The position numbers and the translations under genes were made by a program. The notes beneath the pieces are model-generated. The model was not told where the DNA came from and did no database searches. It saw nothing but the letters and a program-made list of their open reading frames with translations. Shown here one piece after another: positions 43,245 through 52,531 of a stretch of 64,000 bases of DNA. Each line of letters opens with the position of its first letter. Position 1 is the stretch's first letter. Origin of the DNA: Cupriavidus pauculus (GTDB taxonomy: Bacteria; Pseudomonadota; Gammaproteobacteria; Burkholderiales; Burkholderiaceae); the NCBI RefSeq assembly GCF_003854935.1, contig NZ_CP033971.1:248001-312000 (forward strand). The letters are read 5' to 3'.

Positions 43245-43760
43245 CTAATGTTGCCATGTGTCGGCTGTCAACTTACCGGGCAGCGCCCGACCGCCACGGA
43301 ATACGCAAACTCCTTCGATAACCAGAATCTCGCGCGTACACATCAAATCATAGAAAGGCATCAGTATCGGCCCTTTCCCGGGCATCCTGTCCATGGACAG
43401 TTTTTTTGCATGACCATCGTTGGTGCCAGTATAGATATTGAAGATAAGCCAGAGCAGAAAACGGCGCGGGCTCACAAGAGGCTGCGCTGTGCTCGCGGAT
43501 GTTCCTGGCGCAGTCGGGCGGGTCACCAGATTTCCCTACGGAATATCCGACCGAATCACAACTTCCAGGCCAAGCAGTTGCCGCACTTCCAAGGACTTTT
43601 CCAACTGTAGCTGGCGCTTTCCGCATTCAAGGTAGACGAGGAGGCGGTTCCAGTTCCGGTTACGCCGGCGATGTGAGCTTGTTTCAGGCCTTGTTGTTTG
43701 CGCTCTCACACGCAAGGGCGCCTGCTTCTTCGAAGAACGGACGATTGTCTCTTCGCTGGC
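43245..43760 (-). pseudogene. hipBA remnant
   Basis: The 3' part reads LLWLIFNIYTGTNDGHAKKL followed by PILMPFYDLMCTRE, the catalytic loop (N-D-H) and metal-binding segment of a HipA kinase. Upstream, other frames read YLECGKRQLQLEKSLEVRQL then LGLEVVIR, and KQQGLKQAHIAGVTG, the end and middle of a HipB-type HTH. Frameshifts break both genes and most of hipA is missing. It differs in sequence from the intact hipBA at 11-12.6 kb. Confidence 0.65.
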
Positions 43761-44318
43761 AGCTTACTGCATCTGCGATAGCGGTCGCCCGCCGATTACC
43801 GATCGGTATCTCAAGATCAAGATCGCCAAAATATCAACGAAAACCAGCAATCTATCCGTGCTATTACGGCGAAACCCATGGAAATCGCGCGACCGCCCTG
43901 TTCCCTGAATTCCCCCTAGAATTGGCCACGTCCTCCAAGTGAGTTCGGAGTAATCAGTGGCCACCTTCCATGCCGGTAAGCCGAGTGCAGCCGGGTTATA
44001 CCGAGCAGCCGTGTACGGCGGACGGCAAGTTACCGCGCGTGGCGGTCATCGACAGTAACAACAGCCGAGCTTCGATTCAAGGCGATGCGATTTGCTGGCT
44101 TAGCAGGTTTCTCGATGGCGCATGGGCATCCTTGCTGGTTTCGGAGCCTTCCGGCGTGCCCCTGCCGGCCAGCAAACAGGTGCGGTATGTCGATGAGGCC
44201 GATGGCGGGTGCCAGCAGCACGCGTCGCTCCATCATTTTTCGAGCTGCCGAAACCCTTACAGTCGCCCGCAGGGGTGCGCCGCTGCTACCCGACTATGGC
44301 GAGGGAATTTTTTTCCGG
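43761..44318. other. Gene-poor stretch
   Basis: About 560 bp without a supported gene. A 68-codon minus-strand frame (AIGLIDIPHLFAGRQ) has no ribosome site. Confidence 0.35.
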
Positions 44319-44654
44319 TTATTTCGACTTCGACCGGCCGTCGGTGTAGGGATCGAACTTACCCGTTTTGGCCACGTTGTCCGGAAGAGGAGGCGGATCT
44401 TCGGGTGCAAGCTTGGCGGCGTGAGATTGCCCGCCGGTGCGGGTGCCTTCCGTATACGGGTCGAATTTCCCGCTGCGCTGAGCCGAGCTCTTCTTCTGAC
44501 TCTGCTTCGCAGGCGATTCCTTTGTAGGCGGGGTGTGTGAGCCGCCGTAGAGGTCGCCACCGTCCGTGTAGTTCTTCTGCGCGCTAGCGGGCGAGGCGAG
44601 CAGTAGAGCGACGATCGCAGCGAGCGTGGCGCCAGCACCGAATCTGTTTTCCAT
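44319..44654 (-). CDS. Small secreted protein with GKFDPYT repeats
   Basis: A 111-residue exported protein: signal peptide about 1-25 (ending SPASAQ), then a Lys/Ser/Pro-rich disordered chain with two copies of the motif GKFDPYTEG/GKFDPYTDG (about 63 and 98) and a related YTDGGDLYGG near the mature N-terminus. The start MENRFGAG is chosen because GGAG lies 6 bases before it. No Cys and no known domain. Function unknown. Confidence 0.7.
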   Translation of the reverse strand: MENRFGAGATLAAIVALLLASPASAQKNYTDGGDLYGGSHTPPTKESPAKQSQKKSSAQRSGKFDPYTEGTRTGGQSHAAKLAPEDPPPLPDNVAKTGKFDPYTDGRSKSK

Positions 44655-44802
44655 CTCAATCTCCATCAGGTAGTCAACGTCTTAACCAAGACTAGTCCAA
44701 TGGGGTGTTCAGTCCTTGATTCACGTCAAAACTGCACCGTTCCTGCGTTCTAATCTTGTTGTACCGGTCTCCCCGGACCCCACGTCCACCAGGGTGCGAA
44801 CT

Positions 44803-45333
44803 ATGCCTAACACAGCGATTCTCTACTACTCTCGGACGGGCACCACGCGTCAGGCGGCGCAACTGTTGGCACAGCGTCTCGGTTGTCCCGTCTTCGAGGT
44901 GTTCGACCGCGTCCGTCGCGCAGGCTTGTGGGGCGACCTGCGTTGTATCGTTGACAACCTGCTTCGCAGACGTGTGGCGTATTGCTATGCGGGTCCGGTC
45001 TTGAACGACTACAGCCGGCTCGTCGTCATGGCCCCGGTTTGGATGGGACATCTCGCTGCCCCAATGCGAAGCTACCTGAAGGATCACCCATACTGTGGCC
45101 AGCAACTGGCGGCAATCGTTGTCATGGCAGCGCGAGGAGGTTTCAGGGCGGCAGAGGAAATTGCCTTCGCAGCGGGCCGCCCTCCCAATCCGACCATTGT
45201 GGTCCTAGAACGGGATATCAGTTCAGGGGCCGCCCTCCCCGACATAGAGGAATTCGCCAACGCCTTGGAAGGCAGCGAAGTCGACAGCGCACGAACATGG
45301 CGGGCGGCCTGGCTGTCGCCCAGTGAAGCGTAA
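44803..45333 (+). CDS. Flavodoxin-fold protein
   Basis: A 176-residue flavodoxin-like protein. The FMN phosphate loop is AILYYSRTGTTRQAAQLLAQ (5-24), and RLVVMAPVWMGHLAAPMRSY supplies the second FMN loop. Length matches single-domain flavodoxin/NADPH-quinone reductase-like proteins. The start MPNTAILYY fits the fold. No partner gene nearby. Confidence 0.85.
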   Translation: MPNTAILYYSRTGTTRQAAQLLAQRLGCPVFEVFDRVRRAGLWGDLRCIVDNLLRRRVAYCYAGPVLNDYSRLVVMAPVWMGHLAAPMRSYLKDHPYCGQQLAAIVVMAARGGFRAAEEIAFAAGRPPNPTIVVLERDISSGAALPDIEEFANALEGSEVDSARTWRAAWLSPSEA

Positions 45334-47472
45334 CTTAGCAGCAGCATTCAATGTTTGAAGCTGACGTCCGCGCTTATAGTGGCAAACGATCCGCTAAGCC
45401 GGGCATTAAGAACGGCCACGCAGTGCATTGTGGTAGCTCGAAGGACGACATGGCCAGGGCCGCGAGAGATTCGACTGAGGCCCTGCGATAGCCGCCTACA
45501 AGGAGCAAAGAGGCCGAGGAGGATGGCGATGGCAAGGCTTTTAGGGTCGTATGTGACCTGCGTGTCGCCATTAGCATCCCCTAGCTGCAAGCTCTCGCCC
45601 GCGGCCAAAGCCAGAGTCCGCGCAGCCCACCCGTATAGGTCGTGCAGTACCACGCGTGAGGCGTCAGCGCGGCCTTGGCGCATAGCCGATTTCCGGTCGG
45701 CTCATCCGTGCAGGCCGCCAGCGTCACGGCGCATGCGGCGTAGGCCGAATCAGGCTGGCCACCTTTTCGTTGTTCCCGACGGCGGCCGCGTCGCCACGAA
45801 GGTTGCGCCTTCCGTCGTCGGCAACCAGTCGGCCAGGCCGCCTACCCCTTTTGCTCCTTCTGAGCGGCGCACGGCGAGCGCCGTTGTCCGCGCGTCGCCC
45901 CAGTTTGTTACTGCCGACGTCGCGGGCGCCACCATGCGGGGTAAGACTTGGCCGGCGCCTCCTGCACCACCAAGTGCATCACGCTGGCCACGCGGCAGCC
46001 AGTGGGGAGCGTTGCGGTGGCCGTTACAATGGTCGCGCCGGCGGTTACGGTCCGGACGGTCGCGCAAGTGCCGACCAGCGTCGGGACCGAGGCAGACCCG
46101 CTTCCCGCGTCTTGTCCGAGGCTGCCGCGATGGCGACGGACGGATCCGGGGAGGTCCACGCGAAGCTTGCCCCTGAATCTCGCTAGTCAGGTATCGGCAA
46201 GGTGACCTTCAGTTTCAGCGTGCCGGCGGCGCGGTAGACGTCTGGACTTCGGATCGCATGAACCCCGCGGCGAGCAAGATGAGGCCGGCAACCCGCGGTG
46301 GAAAGGTGGACTTAACCCACATTTATATAGAAGGACCGCCGACCGGCGGCCATGCTCTCCGGCTCAGGCGTCGTGTGGGCGACTATGGCAGCGCGGGGAC
46401 GTGGCGCATTTCCGGGATGAGGTGGCTGGCTAATGACGTCATCCAAAGTTTGCCGTTGAGTTGGGTAAGCAGGGGCGGCAGAGTAGAACCACCCCGGGAG
46501 GCCGTGGCGCCGGGCGCAGCGGGGAGGTAACTGTTTCGGCCCAGAGCCACGAACACTTCGAAGCCAGTAGGGCGATGGGGCACGGGCGCGCCGCAGCTAG
46601 TCGGCCCCCTTCCTTTCGAGGGATCCGGCCTTGAGCCTGCAGTCGCTCCGGGCCCCGCCTCTAGCGGGCCCCCTTCCGCAGGACAAAAAATAATTTGCAT
46701 AGCATTTTATAGCCCAATTCTGGGCGGCTAATAGGGCGCACTGACAAGATATGAATATAATCAAGCACTTACGCCTTCAGTTCCACTGCCTCATAAGGCC
46801 TCTGGACATCGCAATTCTTGGGGTTGGGTCGCGGTGTCTGTAAAAGTTTTCTCGGCCGTCTTCCACATGTCATTTCAGGGAAATGGTTGCGACGCTGAAG
46901 ATCTGCTCCCTGTATCGTCCCGCTATATAAGCCAGGTCGCAATGGCGTCCCAGCGCGGGATCGATTCAGGCTACGCGGCGTTCTGAGGCGGTCTGACCCG
47001 TGGTCGCTTCGGCGAGACCGGCTCCGCGCCCGGTTTGGCAAGGCCCGCACACCCACCGGCAGCGCGTGGCTGAGCTTTACCACTGTCGCGACGGCGATTG
47101 CAGTGCCCTCCTCACTGGCCGCACCGTCGGCTTCAGTTCGGCGCTCCAAACATGTGGCCGTTCTTCGAACTTGCTCCCGCTCTGAGGTTTCCGCCAATTC
47201 CCACAGCGTCGTTCGACCTTGTGACTTAGAGGCATGTCAATGGAAAACCGATATCCGTTCAGAGTTCGTAGCCTGCGGAAGTCCACGTTCTTCTAGCAAC
47301 GGGATAATTCTCGACCGTCTCATTACGGGACCTCTCTAATAAGGGCACGGACAATACCAGGGCCGAGAAATTGGCTTGCCAAAATTGATATTTATATTAA
47401 ATTTCAAAATACTTACTGATACTCTCGCCGGTAATACGCCGGACGGGCGTGGCACAAAGGCGTGGCTTTTTT
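45334..47472. other. Two-kilobase region without convincing genes
   Basis: Long overlapping frames in several phases (up to 273 codons on the plus strand) are rich in Arg, Pro and Ala and look like GC-bias shadows. Minus-strand phrases such as VYRAAGTLKLKVTLP (near 46200) and ARTLALAAGESLQLGDANGD (near 45600) could be remnants of real proteins, but no intact gene, ribosome site or family is evident. The part after 46530 becomes AT-richer toward the centromere-like region. Confidence 0.4.
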
Positions 47473-47511
47473 GGAGGGCCGAACCGAGTAGTTCGGTAAA
47501 GATGGCCCTCC
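47473..47511. terminator. Two-tier hairpin
   Basis: GGAGGGCC ... GGCCCTCC (8-bp arms) encloses an inner CCGAAC-N6-GTTCGG stem. On the minus strand it is followed by AAAAAA and on the plus strand by TCCCCAATTTT. Could be a terminator insulating the partition region or a structured RNA. Confidence 0.4.
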
Positions 47512-47607
47512 TCCCCAATTTTAAGGGGCTTCATGTCGAAGGAGTTTTAAGGTAGGCATTTGGAAGGGCAACGCAGGTAGTTGGGCAAAGCGATATGTGG
47601 CCGGGCA

Positions 47608-47625
47608 ACTTTCAAGCTTGAAAGT
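47608..47625. promoter_or_regulatory. parS-like palindrome, site 1
   Basis: ACTTTCAAGCTTGAAAGT, a perfect 18-bp palindrome about 790 bp upstream of parA; one of four related sites. Confidence 0.65.
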
Positions 47626-47734
47626 GCGGGAGGCAAAGAGCCTCTGGCAAGTACCTGGACCGAGAAGCGCTTGCTCTCGCATAACATGGCCTGCGTGCCC
47701 GTCGGCATGCGCCAAGTCGGAAGTTGCTTGCCCG

Positions 47735-47752
47735 GCTTTCAAGCTTGAAAGT
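47735..47752. promoter_or_regulatory. parS-like palindrome, site 2
   Basis: GCTTTCAAGCTTGAAAGT, with a perfect 16-bp core CTTTCAAGCTTGAAAG. Confidence 0.65.
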
Positions 47753-47888
47753 ACCGCTAGCCACGGATCTTGCCGGCACCTTCCGTATGGTTTTTCTGCG
47801 CTCGCCAATCGTGACGCCGCGCGGCGTCAACTGCGTCATTAACGCGATTAAAGCTCTTATTTTTTCATCACGGTGCACGGGAGTGACG

Positions 47889-47906
47889 ACTTTCATGCTT
47901 GAAAGT
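47889..47906. promoter_or_regulatory. parS-like palindrome, site 3
   Basis: ACTTTCATGCTTGAAAGT; the arms are conserved (extended GACTTTCA/TGAAAGTC) and the central dinucleotide differs. Confidence 0.6.
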
Positions 47907-48209
47907 CACAACTGCACCAACGGCCGTAAGTGTCTGGCTTCGGACTTTTATCCTGGCATCTGCCCACGCAAAAGATTACGAATCATCTCCCACCATCGCC
48001 AACTATGTAGATCCAAATTCGCCCTGCTCGAATCCTGTTGACTCGTGTCCCAAGCGATCATCGCTTCAGCACGGCTGAGCTTTGAGAATATCCGCAGGCG
48101 GAGACCGTTCTGAAGACATAGGCCCCTTCAGAGAACGTCTCCAACTCGGTTGCTCCTAGCTTCAGGCGCGGGGGCTGGACCACAGATTTCGCGGGGTGTG
48201 GTGCCCCGT

Positions 48210-48227
48210 GCTTTCACGCTTGAAAGT
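48210..48227. promoter_or_regulatory. parS-like palindrome, site 4
   Basis: GCTTTCACGCTTGAAAGT, about 190 bp upstream of parA; same arms with a changed centre. Confidence 0.6.
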
Positions 48228-48413
48228 ACGGGTCGCGTTCTGGCAGGAAGGTTGCAGGTCTGAACGGAAGGAGGAGGCGAGTTTTGCGTCGCAAGTGTGC
48301 AACTTAACGAGATACTGCTTGGATTTTTCGTCAGTATGAAGTATTAATCGCAAGTGCTCGCTCAGTTACGCAACCTGCGTGGAAGTAAAAGATATATCTT
48401 ATGTGGAGAATAT

Positions 48414-49127
48414 ATGGCAGCTAGAATCATCACCGTTTTCAACCAGAAGGGCGGTTGCGGCAAGACGATGACATGCATGCAGTTGTCGGCTGCCTTCGCG
48501 CTGCGCGGCCTGCGCGCTCTGCTCGTGGATATGGACAAGCAAGGGACCAGTACGATTTGGGCCGGCCAAGCAGGGAAAGAGCGTCCCTTTCCGGCGGAAG
48601 TCATAAGCTTGGCCCCGCTGCGCGAAAAAATGCTGGGAGAGATTGAGAAACGCGCCGACACGTATGACTTCATATTCATCGACTGCCCGCCAGCTATCGA
48701 GTCATCCATCCCTTGGGCTGCGCTCAACATTTCGGATATCGCGTTGATCCCGGTCATACCCTTGATGGACAACGTCTGGGCTAGCCGCGAAGCCAAAGAG
48801 CTTGCACGGAGGGCCAAGACCGAGAACCCAGCCTTGCAGACGTACTGCATCCCATCGATGTCTCGCCGCGGGAACGTGTTCAAGGCCTGCACCGAGATCC
48901 TTCAGGACGATCACGACATTCCGCTCCTGGATACGGGGCTGCAGCAGCGTAACGCTTACGGGGAATCCCAAATGTTCGGGCTTAGTGTGCACGCCGTGTC
49001 AGGAGCATCGGCGGCAGTAAAGGAAGTTGAAGCTCTCGCTGACACGGTTCTTCAGAACCTAGGCTTTTCTGTTCAAAGGAAGCAGAGCAAAGGGAAAAAC
49101 GCTAAGCAGAAAGAGGAGGTGGTCTGA
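48414..49127 (+). CDS. parA: ParA partition ATPase
   Basis: A 237-residue P-loop ATPase of the MinD/ParA (type Ib-like, no N-terminal HTH) class that moves plasmid copies along the nucleoid with ParB. The deviant Walker A is FNQKGGCGKTMT (9-20), Walker A' is LLVDMDKQGTSTIW, and Walker B is FIFIDCPPAIESS. The C-terminal tail is basic (KQSKGKNAKQK). The ATG has GGAG 6 bases upstream, so the longer open frame is not used. It overlaps parB by one base (TGATG). Confidence 0.92.
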   Translation: MAARIITVFNQKGGCGKTMTCMQLSAAFALRGLRALLVDMDKQGTSTIWAGQAGKERPFPAEVISLAPLREKMLGEIEKRADTYDFIFIDCPPAIESSIPWAALNISDIALIPVIPLMDNVWASREAKELARRAKTENPALQTYCIPSMSRRGNVFKACTEILQDDHDIPLLDTGLQQRNAYGESQMFGLSVHAVSGASAAVKEVEALADTVLQNLGFSVQRKQSKGKNAKQKEEVV

Positions 49128-50155
49128 TGGCAAAGAGTCGACTCGAGCAAATGCGGGACCAGGCCGCCAAAGCTCTTTCAGCAGCGCCTCCCGCAGATCG
49201 TTTCGCGCGCGCTCAGGCTTTGGTGGAGCGTCAGCCGAATGGCTTCGCGGAAAAACGTATGGATGCTCCGGCGCCCGACAGTACTGCCTCGGTCACTGCT
49301 CCCGCCGCGATCACCCTTCATCCTGCCGACGCAACCGAGCCCCGCGATAGGGAGCCGTACTTCGAAGAAGTCGATATCTCTCTAATTGATGAGAACCCGT
49401 ACAACGCGCGCCGCCTCTACCGTCCGGAGCGTGTGCATGAACTCGCAGGCGAAATTCGGGCAGACGGTCAACTCGTTCCGGGTCTAGCGACAATCAGGAA
49501 CGGTCGCCGCGTGCTGGCGGGTGGTCACTACCGATTCCGCGCCCTCAAGGCCGCTGGAAAGACCCGGATGAAACTGATGATTCATCCGGACCTCACTGAC
49601 CAACAGCTCTACCAGATCTCGTATAAGGAGAATGCGGAGCGTGAGCAGCAGTCCCCGCTCGATAATGCGCTCGCATGGAAATCGCTCATGGACGAGGGCA
49701 TCTATCCGAACGAGTCGGCCATTTCGGAAGCTACGGGCATGTCTTTGCCGAACGTCAACAAGACGATGTCGATCCTCAAGTTGTCCGACGGCATACTGGA
49801 CATCGTGAAGGAACGGCCGGAACCGTTTGCGCTTTCTACCTTGTATCAGCTGACCTTGCTTGAGCGAGCAGCAGGATCTTCTGTCGCGGCGACGATGGCC
49901 ATGAAGGTGCGAGACGAAGTTGCCGTGTGTCGGGATGTCGAGGAAGCACGCGCGCGCTACGAGAACAAGCCAGCGCGCAAGCAGAAGGAGACTTCTCGTC
50001 AGCACAAGCTGCTTTCGGCGGACGGGAAGCCGTTGGGCGTGTTGAAGGACTGGGATTCTGGGAAGGTGACCTTTGAAATCACGCTGCTGGATCCGGTGCG
50101 GCGCCAGGCGCTCGTCGAGGAGTTGAAAGCAAAGTTCACATCCACCGAGGCTTAG
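49127..50155 (+). CDS. parB: ParB partition protein
   Basis: A 342-residue centromere-binding protein. Order of parts: N-terminal ParA-interacting segment (SRLEQMRDQAAKALS); ParB/sulfiredoxin domain with LIDENPYNARRLYRPERVHE, DGQLVPGLATIRNGRRVLAG and GGHYRFRALKAAG; the ENAEREQQSPLDNALAW box; a KorB-type HTH (AISEATGMSLPNVNKTMSIL); and a C-terminal dimerisation part. The CTP-binding box reads GGHYRFRA rather than GERRxRA. Coupled to parA. Expected to bind the palindromes upstream. Confidence 0.92.
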   Translation: MAKSRLEQMRDQAAKALSAAPPADRFARAQALVERQPNGFAEKRMDAPAPDSTASVTAPAAITLHPADATEPRDREPYFEEVDISLIDENPYNARRLYRPERVHELAGEIRADGQLVPGLATIRNGRRVLAGGHYRFRALKAAGKTRMKLMIHPDLTDQQLYQISYKENAEREQQSPLDNALAWKSLMDEGIYPNESAISEATGMSLPNVNKTMSILKLSDGILDIVKERPEPFALSTLYQLTLLERAAGSSVAATMAMKVRDEVAVCRDVEEARARYENKPARKQKETSRQHKLLSADGKPLGVLKDWDSGKVTFEITLLDPVRRQALVEELKAKFTSTEA

Positions 50156-50261
50156 CCCGTAGCGATCCGTTCTGGGCTTCACCCTCCGCCTAGACATACT
50201 CTTCCCTTGGGCGCTTCACCATTAGCGCCCACTCTCGCCGCTACCCAATAATGTTCACCTC

Positions 50262-50335
50262 CAGATGTTTACCTAAGAGCACTTGCGGTTTAAGTGATTT
50301 GGTAAACACTGTAAACCCTTTAGTAAACCTTTAGC
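50262..50335. other. AT-rich GTAAAC repeat segment of the origin region
   Basis: Three GTAAAC repeats (TGGTAAACA, TGTAAACCC, AGTAAACC) plus an inverted GTTTACC lie in AT-rich DNA next to the iterons. A candidate unwinding element or second binding-site set. Confidence 0.4.
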
Positions 50336-50375
50336 TTCTGCAAACGCCTGATTTCATTGGATTTTTCACGCTCAA

Positions 50376-50992
50376 GGTGAACGATGATGGGGCAATGGTG
50401 AAGTTCTATGGGGTCCTAGGGGTGTGGATTTGGGGATCGGGTGAAACGCTTTGGGGAGAAGGGGTTGTGGATTTGGGGCACAGGTGAATGCCGTTAGGGA
50501 TCAACGCCTGAAGACATAGGGTGAACCCATTTGGGGATCCCAGGGGTGAAGTGATTTGGGGCGCCGCGTGCCCGGGATTCCACCTCAAGTCCCATAGGTG
50601 AATAGTTTTGGGTCCAAGGATGGGTGAAAGGATTTGGGTCCTTAAGTAGCACAGCTACCCGGAAACCCTTTCGGTATCGACAAGGTGAACATCCTTGGGG
50701 GCAGCATAGGTGAAGGACTTTGGGGTAAAGTCAGTTGGTGTGCGCTTACTTTACAGCTGTAAATACCCCCCAGGTGAACTCCTTTGAGGAATCGTTGGTG
50801 AAAGGATTTAGGGATTCCGTCTGAGCATCGTCGGCATTGCATCAAGGAAGCACCGTGGGCCCCAATGGCTTTCACCTTTCGCGAGGTTCTCGCCTCAAAA
50901 CAGTGGCCTCAACCTGCAGCATTTCGCTGTGGTCTGTGAAAGGTGAACATATTTGGGTAGCTTTCGGAGCGCTAGGGTGAACCCTTTTGGGG
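50376..50992 (+). repeat. Iteron array of the replication origin
   Basis: About 16 direct repeats of consensus GGTGAANNNNTTTGGGG, all in one orientation. Good copies start at 50376, 50397, 50440, 50520, 50545, 50597, 50623, 50684, 50709, 50773, 50797, 50942 and 50976; weaker ones at 50421, 50464 and 50483. From 50520 to 50813 they form four doublets with 24-26 bp start-to-start spacing. They lie directly upstream of the rep gene, as in iteron-controlled plasmids. Confidence 0.85.
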
Positions 50993-51130
50993 TGAGCCCG
51001 GCTTTACCGGGGCAGGGAAGTCATTGATTCGACTGGCCTATGCTGGAGAACCGTTGGAAAACTACACGTACCCTTGATAGGTGAACAATACGCGTCTAAG
51101 ATTTCACCCATCAAGAGTCGGGAAATAGAC

Positions 51131-52438
51131 ATGCCGCGAGCCAAGGCGCCTGCAAAGGGATCCCAGATTGCACTGTTCCAGCAAGCTGAGGTGCCCGAAC
51201 CATTCAAGAAGGCGGTCCAGGCAATCCACGTTTCGCCAGTGGGCGGCGCACTGACTCTCCAACAGCGCCGGCTGTTTAACGCGCTGATCAAAAACGCAAT
51301 CGAGCATCGCCTGGGTCAAGCCGGGTCTACGGACACCTTCCAGATTTCGATCCCCGAGATGATGTCCAACCTGGCTTTGACCACAAAGGACACCGGGTAC
51401 ATCAAAGAGACGGCAAAGTCGCTGATGCGCACGGTTGTCGACTGGGATCAACTGAATAGCGATGGAACTGCAACCTGGACCGGGTCGACGCTCTTGGCCG
51501 GCGCGAAGATTACCGGCTCCTTGCTTTCGTACTCGTTTGCGCCCCAGATCAGAGAGGAACTCCTGAATCCGGAGCGCTACGCAATGATCGACATGCGTAT
51601 CGCGAAGCTATTCCGCAGGGCGCATTCCCTTGCCCTGTGGGAGAACACGGTTCGGTACGAACGCGTTGGAATTACGGCCCGCATTCCTCTGCCGGTGTTT
51701 CGCAATCTGATTCTCGGACGCGAGGAGAGCGAGACGAAGTACAAGGAGTACAAGATCTTCAAGCGTGCAGTCCTGAACCCCTGCATAGCGGAGATCTGTG
51801 ACGTCTCGGACCACACTCTTGAACTGATTGAGCACAAGATCGGTAGGTCGGTATCCGACCTCCAGTTCAAGATCACCCGCAAGGAACAAGCCGTCCAAGA
51901 AGACGCCGGGGGAGGTGAACTGGTGCAAGCGATGATCAAACTGGGTCTTCCGGCAAGCGAGGCTCGAAAGCTTGTCAAGACTCACAGCTCAGGATCGTTG
52001 CGAGACGCTTTGGCCTATGTTCGTGCCAGGCTGTCAAAGAAAAATGCCCCTGCCGTCGATAACGTTCCTGCCTACTTCCGTAAGACGTTGGCTGAGGCTT
52101 GGGGGCGAGGCATGGATGCGGAAGAGGTCGCCGAGCAGCCTGCAGCTGCCGAGGCTCCCAAAGCCAAGTCTGCAGCCGAAGCGATGGAGAAGTACATTGC
52201 CGCTCGGTTGCCCGTTGCTCAAGAATACTTCGCCGAACTATCGGCGGAAGAGCAGACGCCGCTGATGGAGCGGTACAACGACCAGTGCGCGGCGGCCGAT
52301 CTGAAGCTCGTGGCCAACAAGCGTCCTTCGAAACTTGCTCAAACGAGTTTCTACACTTGGCTAGCCGACCAAACTTGGGGGGCGCCTACATCGGAGGACA
52401 TCCTTTCCTACGTATTAACCGGAAAGGTGGCTGTCTAG
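51131..52438 (+). CDS. Rep_3/RepB-type replication initiator
   Basis: A 435-residue initiator of iteron plasmids. The first winged-helix domain spans about 30-150 (ALTLQQRRLFNALIKNAIEH, DTFQISIPEMMSNLALTTKD, YIKETAKSLMRTVVDWDQLN) and the second about 170-270 (RAHSLALWENTVRYERVGIT, VFRNLILGREESETKYKEYK, FKRAVLNPCIAEI), the usual order of Rep_3 proteins. An extra C-terminal part (about 290-435) is helical and unknown; it is longer than in small plasmid Reps. Start taken at MPRAKAPAKGSQ; an ATG 19 codons upstream is possible. Iterons lie directly upstream. Confidence 0.88.
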   Translation: MPRAKAPAKGSQIALFQQAEVPEPFKKAVQAIHVSPVGGALTLQQRRLFNALIKNAIEHRLGQAGSTDTFQISIPEMMSNLALTTKDTGYIKETAKSLMRTVVDWDQLNSDGTATWTGSTLLAGAKITGSLLSYSFAPQIREELLNPERYAMIDMRIAKLFRRAHSLALWENTVRYERVGITARIPLPVFRNLILGREESETKYKEYKIFKRAVLNPCIAEICDVSDHTLELIEHKIGRSVSDLQFKITRKEQAVQEDAGGGELVQAMIKLGLPASEARKLVKTHSSGSLRDALAYVRARLSKKNAPAVDNVPAYFRKTLAEAWGRGMDAEEVAEQPAAAEAPKAKSAAEAMEKYIAARLPVAQEYFAELSAEEQTPLMERYNDQCAAADLKLVANKRPSKLAQTSFYTWLADQTWGAPTSEDILSYVLTGKVAV

Positions 52439-52531
52439 GTGCGGGCGTTGTGGTCGAGTTGGAGCTCTCCAGCAGTGAACTTGCAAATTTGTCTGTCTGT
52501 AAAGCCAGCTTAGACAGATTCAATGGGCAGC

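Noticed and set aside
45355-46176. 273-codon plus-strand frame
   Set aside because: Composition is dominated by Arg, Pro, Ala and Ser with no domain or ribosome site; typical of GC-biased non-coding frames.
46769-47197. 142-codon minus-strand frame starting MAETSEREQVRR
   Set aside because: Arg/Pro-rich without recognisable fold and no Shine-Dalgarno; too weak to call a gene.
49484-50197. 237-codon minus-strand frame
   Set aside because: Antisense to parB, which is clearly coding and coupled to parA.
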